From Serinicoccus profundi (GTDB lineage Bacteria; Actinomycetota; Actinomycetes; Actinomycetales; Dermatophilaceae), in contig NZ_CP042862.1 in the NCBI RefSeq assembly GCF_008001015.1, positions 62,001 to 126,000 on the forward strand: a DNA stretch of 64,000 bases, in the 5' to 3' direction. The notes under the pieces are model-generated. The model had not been told where the DNA came from. It searched no databases and was given only the letters and a program-made list of their open reading frames with translations. Position numbers and translations under genes: made by a program. Within the stretch, counting starts at the first letter, position 1, and each line of letters opens with the position of its first letter. Positions 32,807-40,661 of the stretch are shown piece after piece.

Positions 32807-33991
32807 ATGGACGAGCAGGAGTCACCGCGGGTCGTGATCGGGATGGACCCGCACAAGCGCAGCGTCACGATCGAGGTCATGACCGCCGACGAGTCCGTCG
32901 TCGGAGGCGGCCGCTTTCCCACGGACGCCGAGGGATACACCCGGCTGCCGGCCTACGCCCGTCAGTGGCCTGAGCGGGTGTGGGCGGTCGAGGGCTGCGC
33001 CGGGATCGGCAAGCACGTCGCCGACCGGCTCGTCGCCGACGGCGAGGACGTCGTGGACGTGCCGGCGAAGATGTCGGCGCGGGTGCGGATCTTCGCCACC
33101 GGGCAGGGCCGCAAGACCGACGCCACCGACGCCCATTCCATCGCCCTGGTCGGCGTCCGCATGAGCGGGCTGCGCCCGGTCATCAACGACGAGCAGCTCG
33201 AGGTGCTGCGGATGTGCGTGGACCGCCGCCGCTCCCTGGGTGAGGAGCACACCCGCAAGATATGTCAGCTGCACAAACTCCTGCTCGAGCTCATCCCCGG
33301 CGGCGCCAAGACGTTCCTGTCCGCGACCCAGGCCAAAGAGCTGCTGAAGAAGGTCCGCCCCACCACCGCGGCGGGCAAGGTCCGCAAGGCCCACGCCCTG
33401 GAACTGACAGCTGACCTGGCCACGATCTACGCCCGCACCAAGGCCGCGGACAAGGAGCTCAAAGCCCTCGTCGCCGAGACCGGGTCCTCGCTGATGGACC
33501 TGCACGGCATCGGACCCTCCGGCGCCGCGCGGCTCCTCGTCGAGGTCGGCGACATCACCCGCTTCCCCGACCGCAACCACTTCGCGTCCTGGACCGGCAC
33601 CGCGCCCATCGACGCCTCCTCCGGCGAGCACGTCCGCCACCGCCTCTCCCGAGGCGGGAACCGGCAGATCAACCGGGTGCTGCACGTCATGGCCATCGTC
33701 CAGCTCCGCACGAGAACCACCGAGGGCCGCGCCTACTACGACCGGAAGAAAGCCGCGGGGAAGACATCGATGGAAGCACTGCGGTGCCTCAAACGGCGCC
33801 TGTCCGACCTGGTCTACAAGGCGATGCTCGACGACCTCGCCCGACGCGCGACGACGGGCCCGGGAGGGCAAAGGGGTGACGACTCTGACTCCAGCGCGAC
33901 CGGCTCACAACCCGCTGCCGGCTCTTCGGACAAGCCACTTCCCGGACCCGCCACCACAAAGCCTAGAACGACCCTGCCAGCGGCGTCTTGA
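32807..33991 (+). CDS. IS110-family transposase
   Basis: The ATG at 32807 follows AAAGGAG. The 394-residue protein has the DEDD (RuvC-like) N-terminal domain: VVIGMDPHKRSVTIEV (first Asp), VWAVEGCAGIG (Glu), RKTDATDAHSIALV (two Asp). A helical spacer precedes the C-terminal Transposase_20 domain LMDLHGIGPSGAARLLVEVG...FASWTGTAPIDASSG...HRLSRGGNRQINRVLHVMA, which holds the catalytic Ser of SRGGN. The Ser/Thr-Pro-rich tail after residue 345 is extra and low complexity. All catalytic positions are kept, so it may be active. Confidence 0.93.
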   Translation: MDEQESPRVVIGMDPHKRSVTIEVMTADESVVGGGRFPTDAEGYTRLPAYARQWPERVWAVEGCAGIGKHVADRLVADGEDVVDVPAKMSARVRIFATGQGRKTDATDAHSIALVGVRMSGLRPVINDEQLEVLRMCVDRRRSLGEEHTRKICQLHKLLLELIPGGAKTFLSATQAKELLKKVRPTTAAGKVRKAHALELTADLATIYARTKAADKELKALVAETGSSLMDLHGIGPSGAARLLVEVGDITRFPDRNHFASWTGTAPIDASSGEHVRHRLSRGGNRQINRVLHVMAIVQLRTRTTEGRAYYDRKKAAGKTSMEALRCLKRRLSDLVYKAMLDDLARRATTGPGGQRGDDSDSSATGSQPAAGSSDKPLPGPATTKPRTTLPAAS

Positions 33992-34144
33992 CACAGAGGG
34001 GTGCCAGTACCGCGCGGTGAGGCTTACTGCGACGGCTGGGACTGCTGGACGGCCAGCGGCATAATGCGGCGGCAGAGTCGAGTGCTCGAATATAGGGCCA
34101 ACACAGTACGTCCTAGTTCACTGGACAAGAAGGCCACACCAGGC

Positions 34145-34167
34145 CAGGCCTCGAGGGCCGAGGCCTG
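34145..34167. terminator. Hairpin between the IS110 and DUF2971 genes
   Basis: CAGGCCTCG (34145-34153) and CGAGGCCTG (34159-34167) pair perfectly around AGGGC. It lies between two convergent genes, where a bidirectional terminator would act. The rest of the 226-bp gap shows no gene. Confidence 0.5.
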
Positions 34168-34217
34168 CGCGCGCTGCCACGGCTTGATCGTTGGCCACCT
34201 CACAGAAGGCCTGTGCT

Positions 34218-35051
34218 TCAATTCCTGAACGGAGCTTCGGACACTGACACCTCGACATCGCCGACGAACCCGGTGGACTGCAGAGCAATCACCGCGGCGT
34301 TCATCTGCAGAGCCTGGTCGTTTCCAGGTCCTACTCGGACGGCCTTTATGGCGTTCGAACTTAACGGGATGGGAAGGTACGGGACCAGGCCAGCACCACG
34401 CACTCGCACCTTCACAGACTCCACATTTGGGTTCAACACGATGAGTCGATGCTCTTGTTCTTCGTTGAAGGCGCCATGCTTTAGACGCGATGTATGCATC
34501 AGCAGGTTTTCCTTGGCGTCATCAATGCTGGCCGGATCCCAATAGTTCACCCAGCTGTGGGTAATGAATCGCTCGACGAAGTCACGCGCGTCCTGACCAT
34601 AGCAGATCGGATGCAACCGGCATACACCTCCGCACCGGTCGCCCACTAGTTCCCGCAGAGCTACGAAGTCGAATCCCACAGCGAAGCCCGACCCATTGGC
34701 GTACCCTCGCCATTGGCTGAGTTGGTCGCCATTTGAACTGAAACTCGTTGCAAATGCGGCCATAGGCTCACCAGGGTCGGGCTCCAACCCCTCGAGTTGT
34801 CCTGACACACTCGCGGCCCACGTGCGCAGGTCGCTCAAAGCCGGGTTGTAAGCGTCCTTCTCATGACTTCTCCCATAGGTCCGGCAGACCTCCTTTGCGA
34901 CATCTGCGATAACCCTCCGCCCGAACATCAACTCTTCGGCGTCGTTCATGTACTCCACAGATGACGCCCACAACTCCCTGCTGCGGAGGAGTCCTAGGAG
35001 CCCGTTGGCGTCCGTATAGTGCCAAAGCATTCTGACATTCTCAGTGTTCAC
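34218..35051 (-). CDS. DUF2971 domain protein
   Basis: The 277-residue protein (GTG at 35051; an ATG at 35030 is also possible) shows the DUF2971 pattern: MLWHYTDANGLLGLLRSRELWASSVEYMNDAEEL near the start, then FATSFSSNGDQLSQWRGYANGSGFAVGFDF, and CYGQDARDFVERFI. DUF2971 proteins are uncharacterised but often sit in phage-defence islands. Its A+T content is well above the chromosome around it. It follows the PIN-like gene by 112 nt in the same direction. Confidence 0.85.
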   Translation of the reverse strand: MNTENVRMLWHYTDANGLLGLLRSRELWASSVEYMNDAEELMFGRRVIADVAKEVCRTYGRSHEKDAYNPALSDLRTWAASVSGQLEGLEPDPGEPMAAFATSFSSNGDQLSQWRGYANGSGFAVGFDFVALRELVGDRCGGVCRLHPICYGQDARDFVERFITHSWVNYWDPASIDDAKENLLMHTSRLKHGAFNEEQEHRLIVLNPNVESVKVRVRGAGLVPYLPIPLSSNAIKAVRVGPGNDQALQMNAAVIALQSTGFVGDVEVSVSEAPFRN

Positions 35052-35163
35052 CAAGTACCATCCAGTAGTGTCATGCGGATCTGCCGGAGTTGGGTTCCGT
35101 CCAATGGTTCGTGATTCCGCGACCCCGATTGGCTAAAGCGCCGCAGCGGCCGAGTCGCCCAAG

Positions 35164-36456
35164 TCAAGATCGCAGAAGCTGAACGATCTCGGCTGGAATT
35201 CTGAAACCGTCCACCCATCCGAAGCCGTGCTTCCCTTCGTCGTACACCGGCACCAACACGTCCGCTGCGTCCTCCGGGATGGTGCCAATCTCTCGGAGCG
35301 CCTGGACGTGCCGGTTAACGGGCCGCGTGAATCCCTTGAGCTGTCTTGATGGCTCATACTCGCCGATGCTATAGACCTCGTCACGCCCTACGAAGCCTCC
35401 GTTTTGAGCGGCGTAACGGATGGTTGCCTCTTGCACTGGTGCCTCGATCTTGAGCTTTCGCAGGAGAGTCTCGACCGCCTCAGGCGTCCACCCCGTTGCA
35501 TCTCGATCGTCTTCTTCAGCTTCTTCCAGGCGGGTGGTACGTTCAACGTCCTCTACCGCGCCCGGGCGCACGCTGACAGACAAAGTATCTGCCAACTCCA
35601 GCAGTGTCTCGGGTCGAAGCATGATGAGATCTTGGCCACAACGTGCGTTCAGTTCGCGAGCGAGTTCCACGCGCGGCCCTCTGGGGCTGCTGCCTTCGAA
35701 GCGCCACCAGTCCCTCTTAACGTCGCCCGTTACAAACAGGACCGGCATCTGTCGGGTTGACGCTTCCCGAAGCACCTGCTCCCACACAAGATAATCGCCA
35801 GCCGCGCCTTCACCACCACGGTTTGCCTTCTTGGCGTCCCCGAAGCCGGGCGGCTCACCTGCCTCTACCCTTCGATGCCCTTCCTTAACAGCGTTCGTGT
35901 AGCCTTCCGCCGACATCGGCGGCCCCACCTTGCCAGTCAGGACGCTCTCCAGACTATCCAACACCCGGTCGTTTCTTGTATTCTTGGCGCGCGACACTTC
36001 CTCCTCATCGATCAGGCCATCCAGCAGACCCTGCGCCTCACCAAAGGCGGCGTCGAGCGAGGACTCGACTGCTTCCTCCTCCGCTTTGCTGAGTGCCGCC
36101 CTATTCACCCACATGCGAAGTTGGTCTACAGCTGCAGCGCGTAACTTCTCTAACTCATTGGAGGTTTGCTGGACCTGCCCGAGTGGGTCGGAAAGCGCCC
36201 GTTCCCGGTTGCGCCAAAACTCTTCGAGCACCTGATGCGGTACCCAAAGACGATCCCCCAGTGCGCTCATCACATCAACGATAGAGGCGCGGGTCTCTTC
36301 GTTGTATCGATAGAGGTTCAGAAGGACGTTCGTATCAAAGACGACGAGACAACTCCGAAGTGCGTGGCGGAGTTCTTCCGAACTGTGAGTTCGATACGCC
36401 TCGAACCCTGCGTAAAGTCCCCCCACGTGCTGACCCTGATTGCCGACCGCTGACAT
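35164..36456 (-). CDS. PIN-like domain protein (PIN_8 type) with C-terminal helical domain
   Basis: The 430-residue protein has a PIN_8-like nuclease domain: VVFDTNVLLNLYRYNEETR (first Asp, about 41-59), WVPHQVLEEFWRNRERAL, then GDYLVWEQVLREA (Asp) and PVLFVTGDVKRDWWR (Asp), the metal-ligand positions of PIN RNases. A charged linker rich in Glu/Asp leads to a C-terminal region (about 325-430, TPEAVETLLRKLKIEAPVQEATIRYAAQNGGFVGRDEVY) like a winged-helix domain. It is likely an RNase effector. Low G+C like its neighbour marks both as foreign. TACCCT lies 7 nt before the ATG and there is no ribosome site. Confidence 0.82.
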   Translation of the reverse strand: MSAVGNQGQHVGGLYAGFEAYRTHSSEELRHALRSCLVVFDTNVLLNLYRYNEETRASIVDVMSALGDRLWVPHQVLEEFWRNRERALSDPLGQVQQTSNELEKLRAAAVDQLRMWVNRAALSKAEEEAVESSLDAAFGEAQGLLDGLIDEEEVSRAKNTRNDRVLDSLESVLTGKVGPPMSAEGYTNAVKEGHRRVEAGEPPGFGDAKKANRGGEGAAGDYLVWEQVLREASTRQMPVLFVTGDVKRDWWRFEGSSPRGPRVELARELNARCGQDLIMLRPETLLELADTLSVSVRPGAVEDVERTTRLEEAEEDDRDATGWTPEAVETLLRKLKIEAPVQEATIRYAAQNGGFVGRDEVYSIGEYEPSRQLKGFTRPVNRHVQALREIGTIPEDAADVLVPVYDEGKHGFGWVDGFRIPAEIVQLLRS

Positions 36457-36902
36457 GTAGGCGAGGGTACAGCCTGTTGGGTCGGACTGACCCGAGAGTG
36501 CTGCCAGTCGAGACAGGCCGCCAAGATTGACGACTCACCCCCTCCGCCTATCGAAGGGCCCCGCGTGACGCGGCTGGCGGGCGTTCCCTTGGGAATGGCC
36601 GGATCCTGCATGGCGAGGTCTACCGAGGAGGAGTGAACGATCCGCTCATCGGCAGATCCGGTCTGTCATGACCTCGGCACTTGGGCGGCAGCGCCGGCGA
36701 CGAGGCCATAACACGCTGCTTGGAGCCTCCGAGACGCAAGATCGGCGTGGCGCGGTCACGACCGTTTTCGAGTCGCGGTCGCGCCCAGTGGTCTGGCCCA
36801 TCACCGCAGGTGCGGGACCGGCTCGATACCCCGACTCGAGAGGGACGTGGCCCGGAATCCGTCACAGGACGTACTTTCAGACCGCGGCCTGAGTTGGACT
36901 GC
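36457..36902. other. 446-bp intergenic stretch with no supportable gene
   Basis: This lies between the PIN-like gene and the 3' end of the lycopene cyclase gene. G+C rises from island-like to chromosome-like across it, so the right boundary of the island probably falls here. Frames on both strands are short, Arg/Ser-rich shadows. I see no repeat that matches the sequence after crtI. Confidence 0.6.
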
Positions 36903-38054
36903 TCACGGCTGGCCGCCGAGCGCACGTCGCCCGGGTCCGAGGGTGGCCCGCACGAGCGCAGCCTTCCCCGACTTCGGCATAGAGGCGAACATTCCCCACA
37001 TGGCCGCCCCGAGCTGCTGCGCGTCCGCCCCTCGCGCCATGACCGCGCGCTGGCGGTGCACCGGAAGGGTGCCGAAGGCCTCGAAGAGCTCTGTGGTGCC
37101 CTCGGTGTCCAGGCGCAGCAGGGCCCGCAGCCCGGCCTGCCGGAGGAGGTCGGCCGGGCGTAGCGGGTCGGCAGCGCGTGGCACGCCGTCGGCCGCGACC
37201 CGGTCGACGAGAGCCTGGGCCGAGCGCAGCGAGTGCGCGACCGAGTAGCCGGTGATCAGGTGCCCCCCACGGCCGGCGGTGCCGACCGCGATCGTCCCGG
37301 CCGGGGGCGTCTCGTCGCGACCCCTCATGGGGATCCACACCGCCTCCCGACCGAGCGGCCGCTCGACCGCCGACGCGGGCACGCCACGGCTGAGCAGCCG
37401 TCGGAGCAGGCGCTCGCGGAGCTCCGCGACGCCCATCCCGGGGGCTGCGGCAAGACACGTCTCCTCGAGCAGCACCCGGTCGTCGTCCAGGGGCAGGGCG
37501 TAGAGGAAGGACGGGGTGCCCTGGGGCGTCCGCGGCGTCGCCGACCAGTCGGCCCGCCAGTCCATGAGCAGCCCCTGGGCTCCCCCCAGCGCGGCGGCGG
37601 CGTCGGCGGCGGGCACGACGATGCCGACGGCCGTCTGCGCCGGCGAGGCATCCCGGGGCCGGCGTCCCGCGGGGCGCGCGCCCCGGGCATCGACGACCAC
37701 CCGCGCCTCACTCCTCAGCGCAGCGACCTCGTCGTCGTCCAGCCGCGCCTCTCGGACCTCGACCCCGGCCAGGGGGAGGGCCCGCTGCAGAGCGAGGTTG
37801 TCGAGCACGGCATACGGCCGCTCCAGCCGGTGACGTCGGCGGGCCCACAGCTCGGGGACGGTGATCGCGCGGGCCACGACCTCGGGCGGCAGCCCGGAGA
37901 GCTCCTCCACCCAGGCGCCGTAGGTCGGCGTCCACGGCGCGTCCGGTCGCGGGTCGACGGCGAGGACGGACATCCCCTGGCGCACGGCGTGGGAGGCCAG
38001 CGCCCGACCGGCCGGCCCTAGCCCGACCACGGCGACATCGTGCACGTGCCTCAC
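36903..38054 (-). CDS. crtL: Lycopene cyclase (CrtL type)
   Basis: The 383-residue flavoprotein has a dinucleotide-binding start (DVAVVGLGPAGRALASHAVRQGMSVLAVDPRP) and cyclase segments TYGAWVEEL, VVVDARGARP, FLYALPLDDDRVLLEETCL and AVGTAGRGGHLITGYSVAHSL, where the LEET region holds the catalytic acid. It should cyclise the ends of lycopene to beta-carotene. The frame opens at GTG 38054; a GTG at 38045 has GGAGGT 7 nt upstream and may be the actual start. It is divergent from crtB with 35 bp between them and ends at the island edge. Confidence 0.88.
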   Translation of the reverse strand: MRHVHDVAVVGLGPAGRALASHAVRQGMSVLAVDPRPDAPWTPTYGAWVEELSGLPPEVVARAITVPELWARRRHRLERPYAVLDNLALQRALPLAGVEVREARLDDDEVAALRSEARVVVDARGARPAGRRPRDASPAQTAVGIVVPAADAAAALGGAQGLLMDWRADWSATPRTPQGTPSFLYALPLDDDRVLLEETCLAAAPGMGVAELRERLLRRLLSRGVPASAVERPLGREAVWIPMRGRDETPPAGTIAVGTAGRGGHLITGYSVAHSLRSAQALVDRVAADGVPRAADPLRPADLLRQAGLRALLRLDTEGTTELFEAFGTLPVHRQRAVMARGADAQQLGAAMWGMFASMPKSGKAALVRATLGPGRRALGGQP

Positions 38055-38066
38055 CTCCGGGCCGAC

Positions 38067-38083
38067 CCTAGCCGGACTAGGCT
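38067..38083 (+). promoter_or_regulatory. Dyad and leaderless -10 of crtB
   Basis: CCTAG (38067-38071) and CTAGG (38077-38081) form a dyad in the 35-bp space between crtL and crtB. The -10 TAGGCT (38078-38083) ends exactly 6 nt before the crtB ATG, so crtB should be leaderless. On the other strand TAGGGT may serve crtL. A regulator at the dyad would control both. Confidence 0.55.
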
Positions 38084-38089
38084 GGCCGC

Positions 38090-39016
38090 ATGCACGACGC
38101 GGTGTCCCGAGCGGCAGACCCCCTGCTCAGCCAGGGGTATTCCCGGTGCCGGGAGCTGACGAGACGGCACGGCACGACCTACTACTGGGGGGCGCGTCTG
38201 CTCCCGCCCGAGCAGCGCCGCGACGTCTACGCGGTCTATGCCCTGTGCCGCCTCGCCGACGACATCGTCGACGAGCCCGAGACGGTGCAGGTCCCCGTGC
38301 CGGCGGACGCCGACCCCGGGGTGCGGCTGCGCGGGTTCCAAGCGCTCTTCACCACCGCGCTCGCCGACGGCGGCTCCACCGACCCGGTCATGGCCGCGGT
38401 CGTCGACAGCGTGCGGCGCCGCGGCACCGACCCCGAGTGCTTCGACCGCTTCTTCCGCGCGATGGAGCTGGACCTCACCCGCGAGACGTGGGCCACCTGG
38501 GAGGAGCTGCGGGACGGTTACATGGAGGGCTCGGCGGCAGTCATCGGCGAGATGATGCTGCCGGTCCTGGAGCCGGTCAACCCCGCGGCGAAGGGCCCGG
38601 CACGCTCGCTCGGCCTGGCCTTCCAGCTCACCAACTTCCTGCGCGATGTCGGCGAGGACCTCGACCGCGGGCGGGTCTACCTGCCCCAGGCGGACCTCGC
38701 CCGGCACGGTGCGGACCCGCATACCCGCACCGTCACCCCGGCCTGGCGGGCCGTGATGGCCGAGCAGATCAAGCGCAACCGCGAGCTCTACCGCGACGCC
38801 TCCCGCGGCGTCGCCATGCTGCCTCCGCGCAGCGCCCGCTGCGTCGCGACGGCGCTGCGGATGTATGCCCTCATCCTCGACCGGATCGAGGCCGCCGACT
38901 ACGACGTGTTCAGCGAGCGCCGCCGTGTGCCGCGCCGGGTCAAGGTCGCCATCGTCTCCGACGTTCTGGCCCGGGGTCCGCTGCGGCGGCTGCCCGGGCC
39001 CGTGGACGGTGGGTGA
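38090..39016 (+). CDS. crtB: Phytoene synthase
   Basis: The 308-residue trans-isoprenyl synthase shows both Asp-rich motifs: YALCRLADDIVDEPE (DDIVD) and LTNFLRDVGEDLDRGRVYLP (DVGED), plus the YMEGSAAVIGEMMLPVL squalene/phytoene synthase signature. It condenses two GGPP into phytoene, which CrtI then desaturates. It is separated from idi-crtE and crtI by the island but remains on the same strand with its own promoter. Confidence 0.95.
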   Translation: MHDAVSRAADPLLSQGYSRCRELTRRHGTTYYWGARLLPPEQRRDVYAVYALCRLADDIVDEPETVQVPVPADADPGVRLRGFQALFTTALADGGSTDPVMAAVVDSVRRRGTDPECFDRFFRAMELDLTRETWATWEELRDGYMEGSAAVIGEMMLPVLEPVNPAAKGPARSLGLAFQLTNFLRDVGEDLDRGRVYLPQADLARHGADPHTRTVTPAWRAVMAEQIKRNRELYRDASRGVAMLPPRSARCVATALRMYALILDRIEAADYDVFSERRRVPRRVKVAIVSDVLARGPLRRLPGPVDGG

Positions 39017-39021
39017 GAGGT

Positions 39022-39441
39022 ATGCCGCTCCCCGCCTCCCTGCCGCACCCGCACCTCATCGTGCTCCGGTCGGCCGCGACGCTCCTGCTGAGCGCGGTCG
39101 TCGCCCAGTCCGGCTGGGCGGCGGCCTTCATCGGGGGCCGCTCGCGCTACCTCGCCTTACACGAGGTGGGGGCGTGGGTCACGCTGGTCGTCGTCCTGGC
39201 GGCCGTCGCGGTCTACCTCGTGCTGCGCCGCTCGGCCGGGCCGGTCAACGTCGCGCTCGCGGTGGCGGTGGGGGTCGCCGTCGTGGTGCAGGCCGCCCTG
39301 GGCTTCTCGCGCGTCGTCGACGTCCACGTCTTCCTCGGGGTGCTCATCGCCATGCTCGCCACCGCGCTGACGTCGTGGACCTACCGTCACTCGCTCCCGG
39401 AGGACGGGTCGAGCTCGAGCTCGAAGCCGCGCAGCCAGTAA
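39022..39441 (+). CDS. Small four-span membrane protein after crtB
   Basis: The ATG at 39022 lies 5 nt after the crtB stop, with GAGAGG. The 139-residue product has about four hydrophobic segments (VLRSAATLLLSAVVAQSGWA, GAWVTLVVVLAAVAVYLVL, VALAVAVGVAVVVQAALGF, HVFLGVLIAMLATALTSW) and conserved-looking His residues in LALHEVG and DVHVFLG, a spacing like that of b-type heme membrane proteins. Heme binding is only suggested. The coupling to crtB hints at a role in carotenoid membranes or electron supply. Its last 55 nt overlap the P450 gene tail to tail. Confidence 0.75.
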   Translation: MPLPASLPHPHLIVLRSAATLLLSAVVAQSGWAAAFIGGRSRYLALHEVGAWVTLVVVLAAVAVYLVLRRSAGPVNVALAVAVGVAVVVQAALGFSRVVDVHVFLGVLIAMLATALTSWTYRHSLPEDGSSSSSKPRSQ

Positions 39442-40661
39442 CCCTCGATGAGGTGGTCCCAGCCCAGCTCGGGCTCGCCCACCAGCCGGGGGCGGTGCAG
39501 CAGGAGCCGGGTGAGCAGGGCATCCGCCTCCAGCAGCGCGAGCGGCTGACCTGGGCACTTGTGCTCGCCGTCGCCGAAGGCCAGGCCTGCTCCGCCGACA
39601 CCGGAGGGCAGCGGGCGCCCCGGGCACAGCTCGTGCGGGGAGGCGCCGACCGCGGCGGTGTCGGTGTTGGCCGCGCGCACGCAGACGTCGACGAGGTCGC
39701 CGGGCGGGAGGGTCCAGGTCTGGTCGCCGTCGGTGATCTCGACCGGTCGGCGCACCCGGCGGTAGAGGTGGCCGACGACCGGCTCCAGGCGGATGACCTC
39801 CTCGAGGATCGCCAGCCGCTCCGGCTGCCCCGCGGCGAGGTAGCGCTCCCGCAGCGCGTCGTCGGACAGCAGGTGCCAGGCCGCCATGACGATGAACTCC
39901 CGCGTCGTCACCATGCCCGCCGTGCCGTAGGTGACGCACTCGATGAGGATGCTCGTCCGGCTGTAGCCCTCGTCGAGGAGGTGGCTGATGATGTCGGTCC
40001 GGCGCTCCCTGCGACGAGCGCGCAGGGCCGGGCGCACGTCATACCACCAGAGCCGGGCGACCGGCGAGAGGCCGTTGCGGGCGGCCCGCGCCCACTGCCT
40101 GCGGCTGCGGCCGAGGTCGTCGCGAGCGATGTCGAAGGGCGGCTGGTCGAAGAACGCCACGAGCCGCCGCGAGAGCCCGGGCACGTCGGACTCGGTCAGC
40201 CCGACCAGCTCCGCGGTGACCTCGACGGTGTAGTGCAGGGCGGCCTCGTCGAGCCGGCACCGGCCGGACCGCAGCGCCCGCTCGACGGTGCGGTCGGCGA
40301 CCTGCGCCATGAGGTCGCCGTAGCGCTCGGTCACGACCGCAGGCGCGAGGAACCTCGCCACCTTGCGTCGCTGCTCGTCGTGCTGCGGCCCGTCCGAGAC
40401 GAGGATCGGGTGGTGCTTCAGCCGCCCCTGCGGGATCGCCTCTGCGGTGAAGCCGGCCTGGGTCGTCGCGTAGCGCGCGCGCAGCAGCTGGCGCGCAGGC
40501 TGCAGGCCCCGTAGCCGCCACACGGTGCTCACCCCCGCACGCCCGCCCGCGTCGACGCGCTCCACGACCGGGGTCTGCGGCTCCTCCGGTCGCCGCGCGC
40601 GGCGCACACCCTGAGGCGCCCCGGGGCAGCCGGGGGGCCTGTCGGCCGGGGCGGTGCTCAT
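39387..40661 (-). CDS. Cytochrome P450 of the carotenoid operon
   Basis: The 424-residue protein has the heme-ligand loop LAFGDGEHKCPGQPLAL (Cys), the EXXR pair EEVIRLEP, an I-helix TYGTAGMVTTREF with Thr pairs, and an N-terminal region of 60 residues without a membrane anchor, i.e. a soluble class I enzyme. Its start overlaps crtU by 4 nt, so it belongs to the crtT-crtU-P450 operon. In Brevibacterium linens a P450 next to crtU is linked to 3,3'-dihydroxyisorenieratene; a similar ring hydroxylation is my inference here. Confidence 0.9.
   Translation of the reverse strand: MSTAPADRPPGCPGAPQGVRRARRPEEPQTPVVERVDAGGRAGVSTVWRLRGLQPARQLLRARYATTQAGFTAEAIPQGRLKHHPILVSDGPQHDEQRRKVARFLAPAVVTERYGDLMAQVADRTVERALRSGRCRLDEAALHYTVEVTAELVGLTESDVPGLSRRLVAFFDQPPFDIARDDLGRSRRQWARAARNGLSPVARLWWYDVRPALRARRRERRTDIISHLLDEGYSRTSILIECVTYGTAGMVTTREFIVMAAWHLLSDDALRERYLAAGQPERLAILEEVIRLEPVVGHLYRRVRRPVEITDGDQTWTLPPGDLVDVCVRAANTDTAAVGASPHELCPGRPLPSGVGGAGLAFGDGEHKCPGQPLALLEADALLTRLLLHRPRLVGEPELGWDHLIEGYWLRGFELELDPSSGSE

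Larger units (their letters stand above)
32626..33991 (+). mobile_element. IS110-family insertion sequence (termini not resolved)
   Basis: The element comprises an IS110 transposase gene and a structured noncoding flank upstream of it. IS110 members generally lack clear terminal inverted repeats and target duplications, and I could not place the ends, so the coordinates cover only the supported part. It interrupts a region with remnants such as the helicase-associated fragment. Confidence 0.7.
25203..36902. mobile_element. Accessory island inserted between crtI and the lycopene cyclase gene
   Basis: The region between two carotenoid genes holds only mobile and accessory genes: broken vapBC, hicAB, three tyrosine recombinase genes, an IS110 transposase, a double-HTH regulator, and a low-GC PIN/DUF2971 pair. 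G+C falls visibly in 34.2-36.5 kb. I did not find a convincing direct repeat at the edges, so the outer boundaries are only the flanking gene ends, and several insertions may have accumulated here instead of one transfer. Confidence 0.7.

Noticed and set aside
36620-36925. A 101-codon frame in the gap before crtL
   Set aside because: Arg/Ser/Pro-rich with no motif or ribosome site, and overlaps the crtL 3' end.
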